A DNA stretch of 64,000 nt from Methylococcales bacterium (GCA_030949405.1 JAUZSN010000002.1:1970553-2034552); one strand, 5' to 3'. Numbered from the stretch's first letter, positions 54,601-62,700 are shown. Notes: generated from the letters alone by a model not told the origin. Program-made: numbers and translations.

Positions 54601-55814
54601 TCAATATGTCGGTTAACGCCTCGTCTTTTACATGGGAATCTATTTTGGATAAATCAGCGACTATTGAGCTAAACGCTACAAATACTTCAAAATGGACGGA
54701 AGTTTGGCAACTAGATGTGAGTCCCATTTGGCATTTAAAAACAGAAGGAATTGCGGTTGTTCATCATCAAGACCAACAGGGGCATTGGTTACCTGAATGG
54801 CGACCTTGGCCTGGTGAACGTGTTAGTTTTAGCGTTATTCGACCTGAATCTATTAAGGGGCGAACGTTAACAATCGATAGTAGTCGGCTTGTTTTGAAAC
54901 CCGGTCAACGAACACAAGAAACCAGTTTAACGTTAAACCTGCGGAGTTCTAAAGGAACTCAACATACGCTTACGTTACCTAAAAAAGTGGTTTTACAGTC
55001 GGTATTAATTAATAATGTGAGTCAACCCATACGTCAAAAAGGGCAGAAACTGACGTTACCGATCAAACCTGGAAAGCAACGCATCCAAATAAATTGGCAA
55101 CAAAATACAGGGCTAAAAACTATTTTTAGTTCTCCTAAAATAAATATTGGCCTAGACAGTGTTAATAATCATATTGAAATTTATTTAGGGTCCGATCGCT
55201 GGGTCTTATTAACAACAGGGCCTCATTTTGGACCCGCTATTTTATTTTGGGGGGTTTTATTTGTTATTGTGGCCATCTCATTTGGATTGGGTAAAATTGA
55301 ATGGACTCCCCTAAAACATTGGCAATGGTTTTTATTGTTAATTGGCTTGAGTCAAATTCCTGTTGCGGCAGCCTTAGTTGTTGTGGGTTGGCTGATTGCA
55401 TTAGGCATTAGGGCAAAAAAACATGAGTTTAAAAGTGATGCTTTTTTTAATGGCGTACAAGTAGGATTAGCGGGATTAACCTTAATTTCATTGATTTTAT
55501 TATTTATGGCGGTTAAACAGGGTTTATTGGGATCGCCTGATATGCAAATTGTGGGGAATCATTCCAGTACTTACACGTTAAAATGGTATCAAGACCGAAG
55601 CGCCGAAATATTACCGACCAGTCGAGTAATTAGTGTTCCTCTCATGGTTTATCGGTTATTAATGTTAATATGGTCGTTATGGCTTGCTGTTTCCTTGCTT
55701 AACTGGTTGAAATGGGGCTGGGAATGTTTTTCGACCGCAGGATTATGGAAAAAAAATCATCTGAGTAAAAAGTCTTTGGTGGTTAAAACCCCGCCTACTG
55801 ATTCAAAAAAATAG
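51669..55814 (+). CDS. Giant exported/inner-membrane protein of unknown function
   Basis: The 1381-residue protein starts with a signal peptide (LFLLLLLFSPLTQATI). It has a periplasmic beta-rich region of about 450 residues, a membrane block (about 465-575), a cytoplasmic-like charged stretch and another helix near 700-725. A second large periplasmic domain (about 750-1170) follows, then a final membrane block (about 1180-1360). The two periplasmic halves look alike in style (PLQLITYMELDVSG; LPLPLKPHHVTLMTDGWTVSG), so an internal duplication is possible. I do not recognise a family. The ATG has AGGA at a good distance. Confidence 0.75.
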   Translation: MKLINHLFLLLLLFSPLTQATILTIDKVPAPLKPWVDWVLLDEVDYKCPFLNDRYQEKRCAWPTELALVLGSHQGKFSSDWKVYKESWVTLPGSDKHWPVNVTANDKKVQVIKHDGKPMIKLSSGAYTLKGELLWDAIPENLNIPANSGLITLTINDKRIAYPAIKKNSVWLKESDRGQKKTKNIQNKLDVQIFRQVNDEVPLQLITYMELDVSGVEREIKLPYALLADFIPTDLKSGLPARIEADGQLSVQVRPGRWHIELHSRYPKPLKELALAIEDKSWPASEIWVFNAQPYQRVVEVQNVVPIDPSQTNLPAAWKKLPAYQINQGEVMKFNVIQRGDPEPEPNKLQLRRELWLDFNGQGYTIQDKINGKMTNGWRLEALAETQLGQVKLNSQNQLITQLKGSKQQGVEVRKGSLKLKADSRFTGDINHLSAVGWQQTFHHVSTELNLPPGWRLLAATGVDNVPNSWISRWTLLDLFLVLIASLAISRLWSLPWGIFALLTLVLIWHETEAPQYIWLNIITAIALIKVLPTGIFLSFVRLYRNGCWVVLIIITIPFLIAQVRTAIYPQLEKPWKQITEQSHQKMPQLSSMDQNEAVEESRARGIYEADDNLIASAPKLEQKVKSKKERLLSSASRHQNNYSYAKKSVNFNRIDPNASVQTGLGAPQWHWNKIELSWNGSVDSEQQLNLWLLPPSLTLVLNFIRAIVVSILSLLMFGLIKKFSFKFRDSSTTLLLCLFVLTAFPTNEVIAANQPDYPEQTLLDELKERLMEAADCVPDCAEIAVMKLTINNEKIIIQLEVHVLETVAIPLPANYKQWFPNQVTVNKEIATALLRDNNGALWLNLTKGIHQVELSGVVPLHSKFTLPLPLKPHHVTLMTDGWTVSGVHEHGIAEDQLQFNQIKNTLKPTEIQALEQGVLPPFIRVERTLELGLDWRLKTHITRVVKSDVAVVLAFPLLKGESVITPDIRVKDDNVQVNMSVNASSFTWESILDKSATIELNATNTSKWTEVWQLDVSPIWHLKTEGIAVVHHQDQQGHWLPEWRPWPGERVSFSVIRPESIKGRTLTIDSSRLVLKPGQRTQETSLTLNLRSSKGTQHTLTLPKKVVLQSVLINNVSQPIRQKGQKLTLPIKPGKQRIQINWQQNTGLKTIFSSPKINIGLDSVNNHIEIYLGSDRWVLLTTGPHFGPAILFWGVLFVIVAISFGLGKIEWTPLKHWQWFLLLIGLSQIPVAAALVVVGWLIALGIRAKKHEFKSDAFFNGVQVGLAGLTLISLILLFMAVKQGLLGSPDMQIVGNHSSTYTLKWYQDRSAEILPTSRVISVPLMVYRLLMLIWSLWLAVSLLNWLKWGWECFSTAGLWKKNHLSKKSLVVKTPPTDSKK

Positions 55815-55910
55815 ACCAATAAGGGGCTTAACGGTTTCCTAAAAGGTAACGCATCGTGTTTACGCTGACTTGAATTGATAACTATCCTGTTTTTAATGGG
55901 GGATATTAGG

Positions 55911-56555
55911 ATGAAATATCAGACATTAATAATGATAGCCCTCTTGATTTCAGCCGAAACAACGGGGGCTGGCTCTATCTATAAATGCATTAATAACAAA
56001 GAAAAGGTTATTTTTACGGATAAGCCGTGTGGAAAAATGAAAGGGAAATTAATTCATCAAGCAACCAAAAAAGAGCTGAAAGTCAGTGCGTTAAAACGAA
56101 AAAGAGCCGCTCTGAACCGCCTAATTTATTTAGGAGATACGACGTTAGCCCGACGCTATGCAAAAAAACATCAATTGGAAAATGTATATAAAGAAGAAGT
56201 GGATGCGTATAATCAATCGTTAAGTCGAAAACTAAAACAACAGCAATTAGCCACTGAAAAGAAGGCAGAAAGGATTAGACACCAACAACTATTAATTCAG
56301 CAACAGGCTTTAGAATTACAGAAACAACAATTAGAGCAGCAAAAACAGCAACTAAACATCGATAAAGCGTTGGCAACCCCTAAAAATAAATATTATTATC
56401 CTTATCAACCCTATTCACCGATAAAACCCTGTATAGGCCGTTCTTTAAACTGCCAGCCATTGATTAATAAACGATATAAAGCGAAGGCGAATCAGCGACC
56501 GAAACAAACTCGAACGTCTAAAAAAACACCCAACGTTGGCTATGTTTTCCCATAA
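55911..56555 (+). CDS. DUF4124-domain exported protein with Gln-rich coiled coil
   Basis: The 214-residue protein has a signal peptide, then the DUF4124 signature SIYKCINNKEKVIFTDKPC (about 21-39) with two cysteines. A Lys/Gln-rich coiled coil follows (QQALELQKQQLEQQKQQL, about 125-145), then a Tyr/Pro-rich stretch (YYYPYQPYSPIKP). DUF4124 proteins are periplasmic and of unknown role. The ATG at 55911 has GGGGGA 7 bp upstream; upstream in-frame starts lack this. It may be co-transcribed with the giant membrane protein gene. Confidence 0.78.
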   Translation: MKYQTLIMIALLISAETTGAGSIYKCINNKEKVIFTDKPCGKMKGKLIHQATKKELKVSALKRKRAALNRLIYLGDTTLARRYAKKHQLENVYKEEVDAYNQSLSRKLKQQQLATEKKAERIRHQQLLIQQQALELQKQQLEQQKQQLNIDKALATPKNKYYYPYQPYSPIKPCIGRSLNCQPLINKRYKAKANQRPKQTRTSKKTPNVGYVFP

Positions 56556-56676
56556 AATAAAAATGAAATTATAACGCCTTCCCACGAATGGAATTAAAAC
56601 AATGGGCCATAGGTTATCGTTTTTAGTACCGATTCAATAGTCACAATGGGTTGACTGTAGTGAAATTGACGTTATA

Positions 56677-56747
56677 GGTTACCAACTAAGACGGGACACG
56701 ATGAAGTGAGGCTTAACCTTAACGTGTCTCGTCTTAAGTGGGTAGCC
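56677..56747. repeat. Palindromic element copy F
   Basis: GGTTACCAACTAAGACGGGA and GTCTCGTCTTAAGTGGGTAG with CC bound a 71-bp copy with the inverted GAGGCTTAACC centre. It ends 10 bp before the surviving scpB fragment. Confidence 0.8.
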
Positions 56748-56756
56748 AAGTTATAC

Positions 56757-56877
56757 AAGGACGCGTGCTTCCTTGCAAATCATCAATACTTTGCTGGAAC
56801 GAGAATGGATTGATATGATAGGACGTAACGATGTTCATAGTCGTCCTGCACTTTAGACAACAAAAATTATTTTAATA
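56757..56877 (+). pseudogene. scpB: scpB C-terminal remnant
   Basis: The frame around 56776-56856 reads QIINTLLEREWIDMIGRNDV, then HSRPAL before TAG and TTK after it. This is the winged-helix end of ScpB, the condensin-associated protein normally encoded just upstream of rluB. Only about 35 codons remain, with an in-frame stop inside, directly after palindromic copy F. The body of the gene is gone here. Confidence 0.65.
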
Positions 56878-56968
56878 GTTCATCGCTTAGATAATGACCC
56901 TTTCCTTGAAAAATGATAAGAAAGGGATAACGCGATGATCGCCTCTGAAACAACCTTAAAGGATAACA

Positions 56969-57964
56969 GTGAGTAGCCATCCTAAAAAAATGCCCCAAAC
57001 ACATAAAAATAAGTCACCCGAATTAAAAGTAAATTCTTCCGAAGCCATTAAAGCAGGGGAGCGTGTTCAAAAAGTTTTAGCACGGGGAGGATTGGGATCA
57101 CGACGTGAAGTTGAACGTTGGATAAAAGAGGGGCTGATAGCCATTAATCATGTAAAGGCCACTTTAGGGCAATCATTAACGGAAGGGGACGTTTTACATA
57201 TCAAAGGGCGCATTGTTCATTGGGAAAAATTTGCACAACAGCCTACTCGTGTATTGGTTTATCATAAGCCAACAGGCGAGGTAGTAACACGTCGTGATCC
57301 TGAAGGTCGCCCCGTTATTTTTACGCAACTGCCTAAATTACAAATGGGTCGCTGGATTGCGGTTGGGCGTTTAGACATTAATACCTCGGGGCTGATTTTA
57401 GTCACCAATAACGGTGAATTAGCCAATCGTTTAATGCACCCCTCGACCGAAATTGAACGTGAATATGCCGTTAGAATTTTAGGAAATGTGAATGATGAGA
57501 TGATGAATCGTCTGAAATTAGGCGTTGAATTAGAGGATGGTGAGGCTCATTTTGAAGATATAAAATTCTTTGCGGGCGAAGGGGCTAATAAATGGTATCA
57601 CGTTGTTGTTAAAGAAGGGCGTAACCGTTTAGTGCGACGTTTATGGGAGTCTCAAGACGTGACCGTGAGTCGTTTAATGCGCGTGCGGTATGGGCCGGCT
57701 ATTTTACCTGAACGAGTTAGAGCGCATTCGCATTATGAATTAAATGCAAAGGAATTAGCGGTATTAATGGAATTTGTTGCGATGGAACCTGAAAAACAAC
57801 AAAGACCGCAATGGCAACCTAAAAGTCAGCGCGTCCCTGTTAAAGATAGGTCTGAACCTAGTTCTAAACATTCAAAAAAACAAACGGGTAAACAAATAGG
57901 TAAACAAACAGGTAAACAAACTAAATCGACTAAACCGATTCAAAAACGAAAATTTAGTAAATAG
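56969..57964 (+). CDS. rluB: 23S rRNA pseudouridine(2605) synthase
   Basis: The 331-residue protein has an S4 RNA-binding domain (RVQKVLARGGLGSRREVERW, 32-51). The RsuA/RluB catalytic domain carries VYHKPTGEVVTRRDPEGRP, GRLDINTSGLIL (catalytic Asp), then VVVKEGRNRLVRRLWESQ. It converts U2605 in 23S rRNA to pseudouridine. A Lys/Gln-rich tail (KQTGKQIGKQTGKQTK) is typical of RluB. The start is GTG with AAGGA 5 bp upstream. The scpB neighbour is only a remnant, which keeps the usual gene order visible. Confidence 0.93.
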   Translation: MSSHPKKMPQTHKNKSPELKVNSSEAIKAGERVQKVLARGGLGSRREVERWIKEGLIAINHVKATLGQSLTEGDVLHIKGRIVHWEKFAQQPTRVLVYHKPTGEVVTRRDPEGRPVIFTQLPKLQMGRWIAVGRLDINTSGLILVTNNGELANRLMHPSTEIEREYAVRILGNVNDEMMNRLKLGVELEDGEAHFEDIKFFAGEGANKWYHVVVKEGRNRLVRRLWESQDVTVSRLMRVRYGPAILPERVRAHSHYELNAKELAVLMEFVAMEPEKQQRPQWQPKSQRVPVKDRSEPSSKHSKKQTGKQIGKQTGKQTKSTKPIQKRKFSK

Positions 57965-58131
57965 CCCTAACGCTTAAGATAGATAAATACCCAACGTTAA
58001 AGGTCACTTAGCCCTAAATATTTTTTATCTATCGTCCTTAACGTATGAGGGTCGATATAATAAGCAAATTAAGCCGTTATTTGTAGAGTCATTAACGTTC
58101 GCTCATTCATTTGGAAACATCCTTTATACTT

Positions 58132-59223
58132 ATGACAACGCCATCGTATACCTCAAGTTTTCATTTTATTAGTCAACGCGTGCAGCGATTTTTACCAAAT
58201 TCACAAATAGCCGCTTTAGCGGTTATTTTGCTTTCTGGCTTTTTATTAATTTACTGTTTAGCCGATTTACTGATGCCTGTTTTTGCATCTGTTGTTATTG
58301 CTTATTTATTAAATGGCTTAGTGGTAAAAGCCGAGAAGAAAAAAATATCTCGTTTACTGGCGGTTTACACCATTTTTTCATCCTTTTTAACCATTCTAGG
58401 TTTTTTTATATTTGTTCTAATGCCTATGGTTTTTTCCCAGACCATTCAATTAGTTCAGCGTATTCCTGATATGCTGAAGAGTATGCAAGCTGAAATTATG
58501 CGCTTGCCCCAAATATACCCGCAACTAATGACCGAAGAAAGCGTTAAAAAGATAATGGTCTCAATACAAAATGAATTGCTTCAATATGGACAAGAAATTA
58601 TTTCAGGATCGGCGGCTTCAGTCGTTAGCCTTGTCTCCGCGATGGTTTATTTATTTCTAGTTCCTTTGATGGTTTTTTTCTTTCTAAAAGATAAAACGAT
58701 ATTAGTGGAATGGTTCTTACAGTTTACTCCCAAAGATCGCTATTTAACGACCAAAGTATGGAAAGAAGTTGACATCCAAATTGCTAACTATGTTCGTGGG
58801 AAGTTTGTAGAGGTTTTTCTTTTATGGGCTGCAAGCTATGCTACTTTTTCAGCAATGAATTTGAATTATGCAATGCTACTTGCTGTCTTAATGGGGCTTT
58901 CCGTTATTATTCCCTATGTCGGGGCGACACTGGTGACCTTTCCCGTTTTGGGGGTCGCGTATGCTCAGTGGGGAATAACGAATGATGCCTTTATTTATAT
59001 TATTATTGCCTACTCCATTATTCAGGCCATAGACGGCGTTGTTTTAGTTCCCTTATTATTCTCAGAGGCGGTTAATTTGCATCCTGTATCAATCATTATT
59101 GCCATTTTATTTTTTGGGGGGCTTTGGGGTTTTTGGGGCGTATTTTTTGCAATTCCCCTTGCCACAGTCGTTAAATCAGTTCTTAATGCGTGGCCTAAAA
59201 ACCATCGTAGCAAAATACAATAG
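58132..59223 (+). CDS. PerM/AI-2E family membrane protein
   Basis: The 363-residue protein has the family's eight-helix layout. Two N-terminal spans hold LLIYCLADLLMPVFASVVIAY, then a large loop (about 80-140), and later spans include IPYVGATLVTFPVLGVAY and FFGGLWGFWGVFFAIPLATV. The family includes exporters and permeases with various proposed substrates; none can be assigned. The last codon and stop (CAA TAG) belong to the 137-bp MITE that starts at 59218, so the element supplies this stop. An in-frame TTG at 58111 is possible. Confidence 0.85.
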   Translation: MTTPSYTSSFHFISQRVQRFLPNSQIAALAVILLSGFLLIYCLADLLMPVFASVVIAYLLNGLVVKAEKKKISRLLAVYTIFSSFLTILGFFIFVLMPMVFSQTIQLVQRIPDMLKSMQAEIMRLPQIYPQLMTEESVKKIMVSIQNELLQYGQEIISGSAASVVSLVSAMVYLFLVPLMVFFFLKDKTILVEWFLQFTPKDRYLTTKVWKEVDIQIANYVRGKFVEVFLLWAASYATFSAMNLNYAMLLAVLMGLSVIIPYVGATLVTFPVLGVAYAQWGITNDAFIYIIIAYSIIQAIDGVVLVPLLFSEAVNLHPVSIIIAILFFGGLWGFWGVFFAIPLATVVKSVLNAWPKNHRSKIQ

Positions 59224-59354
59224 TTCGGACAGTTTTTGTAACCCATTGATTTAAAAAAGAATTTACCAACACATCTCGTAAATATAAAACCCTTTAAAAT
59301 GAATGCCTTATAGAATTAAGAACGCTATCTTTTTTAAAACTGTCCGAAGTATTG
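59218..59354. mobile_element. 137-bp MITE, copy 2 (TTCGGACAG ends)
   Basis: CAATAGTTCGGACAGTTTTT starts and AAACTGTCCGAAGTATTG ends this copy, the reverse complement of 18737-18873, with equal length and only scattered differences. It overlaps the stop codon of the PerM-like gene. The rest of the gap up to 59553 holds no gene. Confidence 0.82.
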
Positions 59355-59553
59355 AAAATAGAAAGCGTTTATTAGGCGTTATAAACACGTTTTTTTCGCC
59401 GATTAACCCTTAAAAAAATGTCGATATTTTTACATGAGATGCAGGATGCGGCTTTAAAGTTAAAATTCGTATCACAAAAAGAGAATTCCTCAACTTTTGT
59501 CTCATAAAAAATATGCTAAAATCAAAAAAATTACTTTACTAGGTTTTTAGCTC

Positions 59554-61314
59554 ATGATCGAATCATCACTTATTAAAAAACAAACGCCTGTTATTACACC
59601 AGAAGAGGAACTTGACCTAGATTCGTGTGAACCTAAGGTTGATAACGAGATAGAAGAACCTAAAAAAAAGAAAAAGAAAAAGAAAAAGAAAAAGAAAAAG
59701 AAAAAGAAAAAAATTAAAAAAGACAGCAAAAAAAACAAAGAAAAAAAAGCGAAAGAAAAAAGCTCTAAATTTAAAGAAAAAGGCAGTGTCCGTGGTGTTG
59801 AAACGATGTTTAGGAGTTCTTGCCGAACTCAATTAGCACTCACCGCATTGGCGGATAATAAAGCTAATATTATGATTTCAATCAATGGGCTTATTTTATC
59901 TGTTGTTATTGCAAGTGGGGGGATTATTTTTAATTCTAATCCTTACCTATTATTACCCGTGGGTATTTTGCTGATTACCAGTTTGATTGCGATGTTTTTA
60001 GCGATTCGAGCCGCCCGACCAACGATTAGCAGTAGCCTTGATGTCTCTAAAAAAGATTTTTTTACAGGCAAAGCCAATATTTTATTTTTTGGGCATTTTA
60101 TTTCTTTATCTGAAAAAAGTTACCTTAAAGTTGTGAGTAAAATTATGAAAGATAGAAAATTAACCTATCTCCATATTGCCCAACATACTCATGGTTTAGG
60201 CATCGGCTTAGTCAGAAAATTTAAACTATTACGTCTTTCCTATAATATTTTTATAAGCGGATTAGCCGCAAGCATCAGTTTATTTTTTGTTGTTTATATT
60301 TCCTTAAACATGAACTCAATTATGAAAGAAATTAAGGGGGTTGACGTTGCTGAGGCGGTTGAAGTCATTCAACCAGAAACAGCCTACCCAACTTTCAACG
60401 CATTTAGATCATTAAATGCGGTTAAAGAAGCCTCAGGTGTGCAGCAATTAGCGGATGGCCGTTTTTTAACCGTCAATGATGAAAAAGAACATCCCTTTGA
60501 TCTTTTAACTTTAGATGATCAAGGGGAATTCACAGCGACCCCACTTTATCCCCATAAACAATTTCTAACAGGAAGTGAACATGAGGATTTTAGAAAACTA
60601 GCCGATCTTGAAGGGATTGATCGCGATGCTCAGGGCTATTTATACGCGATCACGTCACATTCTTTTACAGGGAGCGGTGAACGAAAGAAAAGTCGGGAAA
60701 AATTGGTTCGATTTAAAATTGAAGGGCAAACTATTGTGGCTCCCCTTGTTATTAAAACCTTGAAAGAAGCCATTGCAGACCAACATGAATTTTTAGTCGC
60801 GGCCTTAGAAGAAAAAAATAGCAAGTCAAAACAGGGGTTTAATATCGAAGGCTTAAGCTTAAACCCAACACAAGATAAATTACTGTTAGGATTACGCGCG
60901 CCCTTAAAGGATAATAAGGCGATTGTGCTAACGCTAGATAATATTAATGAAACCTTTAATTCACAAATGAAGCCACAGGTTTCACCGCAAATTCATCTTT
61001 TAAACCTAGACGGGGAAACGGTACGTAGCCTTAACTATATTGCCCGTTTAAACGGCTATCTAGTTATTAGTGGTCCTGTGGGTAAAAGTCAGGGTATTGA
61101 ATTTAATTTATGGTTATGGAAACCAGAAAAAAATACCACACAACGCGTTACCGTTAAAGGGTTAACAGGGTTTGAAGAGGCTGAAGGTCTCACAGAAATT
61201 ATTTGGAACGGACAGCCCCGACTTTTGATTATGACGGATGGACATTTAACAGGCTCGAAAAGTGCGCGTTATATTATTTTAAAATATGAGCAACTGCATA
61301 TTGAAACTTCATGA
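59554..61314 (+). CDS. PycTM-like (DUF5706) membrane domain fused to DUF3616 propeller, poly-lysine linker
   Basis: Order in 586 residues: acidic start, a run of 17 lysines (37-53) and basic linker to 85, then the DUF5706/PycTM region (about 86-262). Its words are LTALADNKANIMISINGLIL, ANILFFGHF, IMKDRKLTYLHIAQHTHGLG and RKFKLLRLSYN, with helices at about 107-127, 131-153 and 240-262. A DUF3616 domain follows (about 285-580; LADLEGIDRDAQGYLYAITS and LLLGLRAP). PycTM is the membrane-damaging effector of Pycsar anti-phage systems; no nucleotide cyclase is adjacent here. The stop overlaps the next start by four bases. This fusion is not familiar to me. Confidence 0.82.
   Translation: MIESSLIKKQTPVITPEEELDLDSCEPKVDNEIEEPKKKKKKKKKKKKKKKKKIKKDSKKNKEKKAKEKSSKFKEKGSVRGVETMFRSSCRTQLALTALADNKANIMISINGLILSVVIASGGIIFNSNPYLLLPVGILLITSLIAMFLAIRAARPTISSSLDVSKKDFFTGKANILFFGHFISLSEKSYLKVVSKIMKDRKLTYLHIAQHTHGLGIGLVRKFKLLRLSYNIFISGLAASISLFFVVYISLNMNSIMKEIKGVDVAEAVEVIQPETAYPTFNAFRSLNAVKEASGVQQLADGRFLTVNDEKEHPFDLLTLDDQGEFTATPLYPHKQFLTGSEHEDFRKLADLEGIDRDAQGYLYAITSHSFTGSGERKKSREKLVRFKIEGQTIVAPLVIKTLKEAIADQHEFLVAALEEKNSKSKQGFNIEGLSLNPTQDKLLLGLRAPLKDNKAIVLTLDNINETFNSQMKPQVSPQIHLLNLDGETVRSLNYIARLNGYLVISGPVGKSQGIEFNLWLWKPEKNTTQRVTVKGLTGFEEAEGLTEIIWNGQPRLLIMTDGHLTGSKSARYIILKYEQLHIETS
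59665..59706 (+). repeat. Hexanucleotide tandem repeat AAAAAG x7 inside a gene
   Basis: Seven AAAAAG units encode Lys-Lys pairs in the preceding gene's linker. Unit gain or loss would change the lysine run without shifting the frame. Confidence 0.85.
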
Positions 61315-62027
61315 AAATAACTTTAAATTTTTTAATAGACACGGATGCCGTAGGGATTCTAGCAAGAATTACGTTACTGGTTATGGAAAAAGATTTTACC
61401 ATTGTTGAACGTTCAAAAGAAAACTCTAAATCCGATAAGCATTATCACCTTATTTTGTCTTTGTCCTATAACAGAGACGAATTAACGGATAAAATAACGA
61501 ATGATTTAATTCAAGAATTACGGATGATTGAGCAAGTTCATGAAGTTTTAAAAACAGACTTAAAAAATAAGGATCTTTTACTTAGTATTGGTAATAATAT
61601 TGTTCAAAAATACCCGAATGTTATCGGATATTTGAATGATTATGCAAAAAAACTGGATGAAAATGGTGAAGAAAATAAAGCGGAAATTCTTCATGAAGTT
61701 GGTGAAATGGTTGGTAAAAAAATAGCCCTAAATCATTACAAATTAGTTAGAATTGACGGTTCAATTACAAAAGCACTTAAAAAAATAGTTCTTCCCGTTA
61801 TTTCACCGTTTGCTTTAGCTAAAATTATTGATAATGAATTGCATGTGTCTGTCTGTCCGTTCTGTATGGGGATTGATAGTTCAACCGTTACTACGCCCCA
61901 ATGTGATTTTCTAACAGGTCTTATTTTAGGATTAATCAAAACAAAGCAAAATGTACATGTTAAAGAAATAAAATGCAGATCTCAAAATCATGCGGCCTGT
62001 ATTTTTTTAGTGAGTAAGCAGTATTAA
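61311..62027 (+). CDS. ACT-domain plus V4R-like sensor protein
   Basis: The 238-residue protein starts with an ACT-like domain (about 1-80: NFLIDTDAVGILARITLLVM). A V4R-like C-terminal domain (about 100-236) follows. It has VSVCPFCMGID, PQCDFLTGLILGLI and KEIKCRSQNHAACIFLV, giving cysteines placed as in V4R metal-binding proteins. V4R and ACT domains bind small ligands, so it may be a ligand sensor. Its ATG overlaps the stop of the PycTM-like fusion (ATGA), which indicates a coupled pair. Confidence 0.7.
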   Translation: MKITLNFLIDTDAVGILARITLLVMEKDFTIVERSKENSKSDKHYHLILSLSYNRDELTDKITNDLIQELRMIEQVHEVLKTDLKNKDLLLSIGNNIVQKYPNVIGYLNDYAKKLDENGEENKAEILHEVGEMVGKKIALNHYKLVRIDGSITKALKKIVLPVISPFALAKIIDNELHVSVCPFCMGIDSSTVTTPQCDFLTGLILGLIKTKQNVHVKEIKCRSQNHAACIFLVSKQY

Positions 62028-62045
62028 TCTCAAGCTTAACTTATG

Positions 62046-62194
62046 GGCTACCAACTTAAGATGGGACACTGTGGAGCGAGGCTTAATCGTTCGTCCTGAG
62101 CCTAGTCGAAGGGCAGACGGTTAAGCCGTTCATACTTCGACACGCTCAGCACGAACGGCTTAACCTCAACGTGTCCTGTCTTACGTTGATAGCC
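62046..62194. repeat. Palindromic element copy G, enlarged by nested REP-like cores
   Basis: The ends GGCTACCAACTTAAGATGGG and GTCTTACGTTGATAGCC enclose two oppositely oriented copies of the TTCGTGCTGAGCTTGTCGAA-type core with GGTTAAGCCG arms. The length is about twice that of a simple copy. It separates the ACT-V4R gene from the small membrane protein gene. Confidence 0.8.
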
Positions 62195-62324
62195 ACTTAT
62201 TTAGCTCGCTACATTTTGCAAACACTTAATTTTTAGAATGACGGTTATTTCGTTTTAAAGAAAAAAATTAAGTCTAACGATTTTTCTAACATTATTTATT
62301 ATTTTAATTCTTAAGGAGGAATCT

Positions 62325-62666
62325 ATGTTCTTAGAAGATATAGATCTTGTTGATTTGATTTTTGAAAGTATAAAAATGACTTTAGTTTTTAGCTTGGTTT
62401 TTATTTTATGGCGATCAGGGAAAAAATACCCCGAACTTTCAGGAGGCAGTTGGAACTTAATTTTATTTGGTTTTATTTGTATTGCAACAGGATTGTTGTT
62501 GGATTTAAGTGATGAAATCATTAATTATGGGGTCATGGAAATGGTTGACCTTATCGAAACCATCATAGAAGAGGGGATATTAATGCTGGGCTTTGTTCTG
62601 GTTACGATTGGTTTTAATAAGTGGTTTGCCTTTGTCGGTCGATTTTTAGGTATTAACCGTACTTAG
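62325..62666 (+). CDS. Small three-helix membrane protein
   Basis: A strong ribosome binding site (AAGGAGG, 8 bp before ATG) supports this gene. The 113 residues hold three membrane segments (about 14-30, 44-62 and 83-102) with acidic loops (LLDLSDEI, MVDLIETIIEEG). The layout resembles the membrane sensor parts of some diguanylate cyclases and kinases, but no output domain is attached. It lies 34 bp before the Gfo/Idh/MocA gene on the same strand. Confidence 0.7.
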   Translation: MFLEDIDLVDLIFESIKMTLVFSLVFILWRSGKKYPELSGGSWNLILFGFICIATGLLLDLSDEIINYGVMEMVDLIETIIEEGILMLGFVLVTIGFNKWFAFVGRFLGINRT

Positions 62667-62700
62667 GTTCTGAAAAATAACGTAATTAAAATAAAATCTT

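Larger units (their letters stand above)
56556..56968. other. Intergenic region with repeat and scpB remnant
   Basis: This 413-bp gap contains palindromic copy F (56677-56747), a remnant of scpB (56757-56877) and the ribosome binding site of rluB (AAGGATAACA before GTG 56969). Nothing else is seen. Confidence 0.6.

Noticed and set aside
59547-59832. Antisense ORFs with long poly-Phe
   Set aside because: They are the complement of the poly-lysine repeat in the real gene.
61311-62027. Nucleotide cyclase partner for the PycTM-like protein
   Set aside because: The coupled gene shows ACT and V4R-like features, with no cyclase catalytic motifs.
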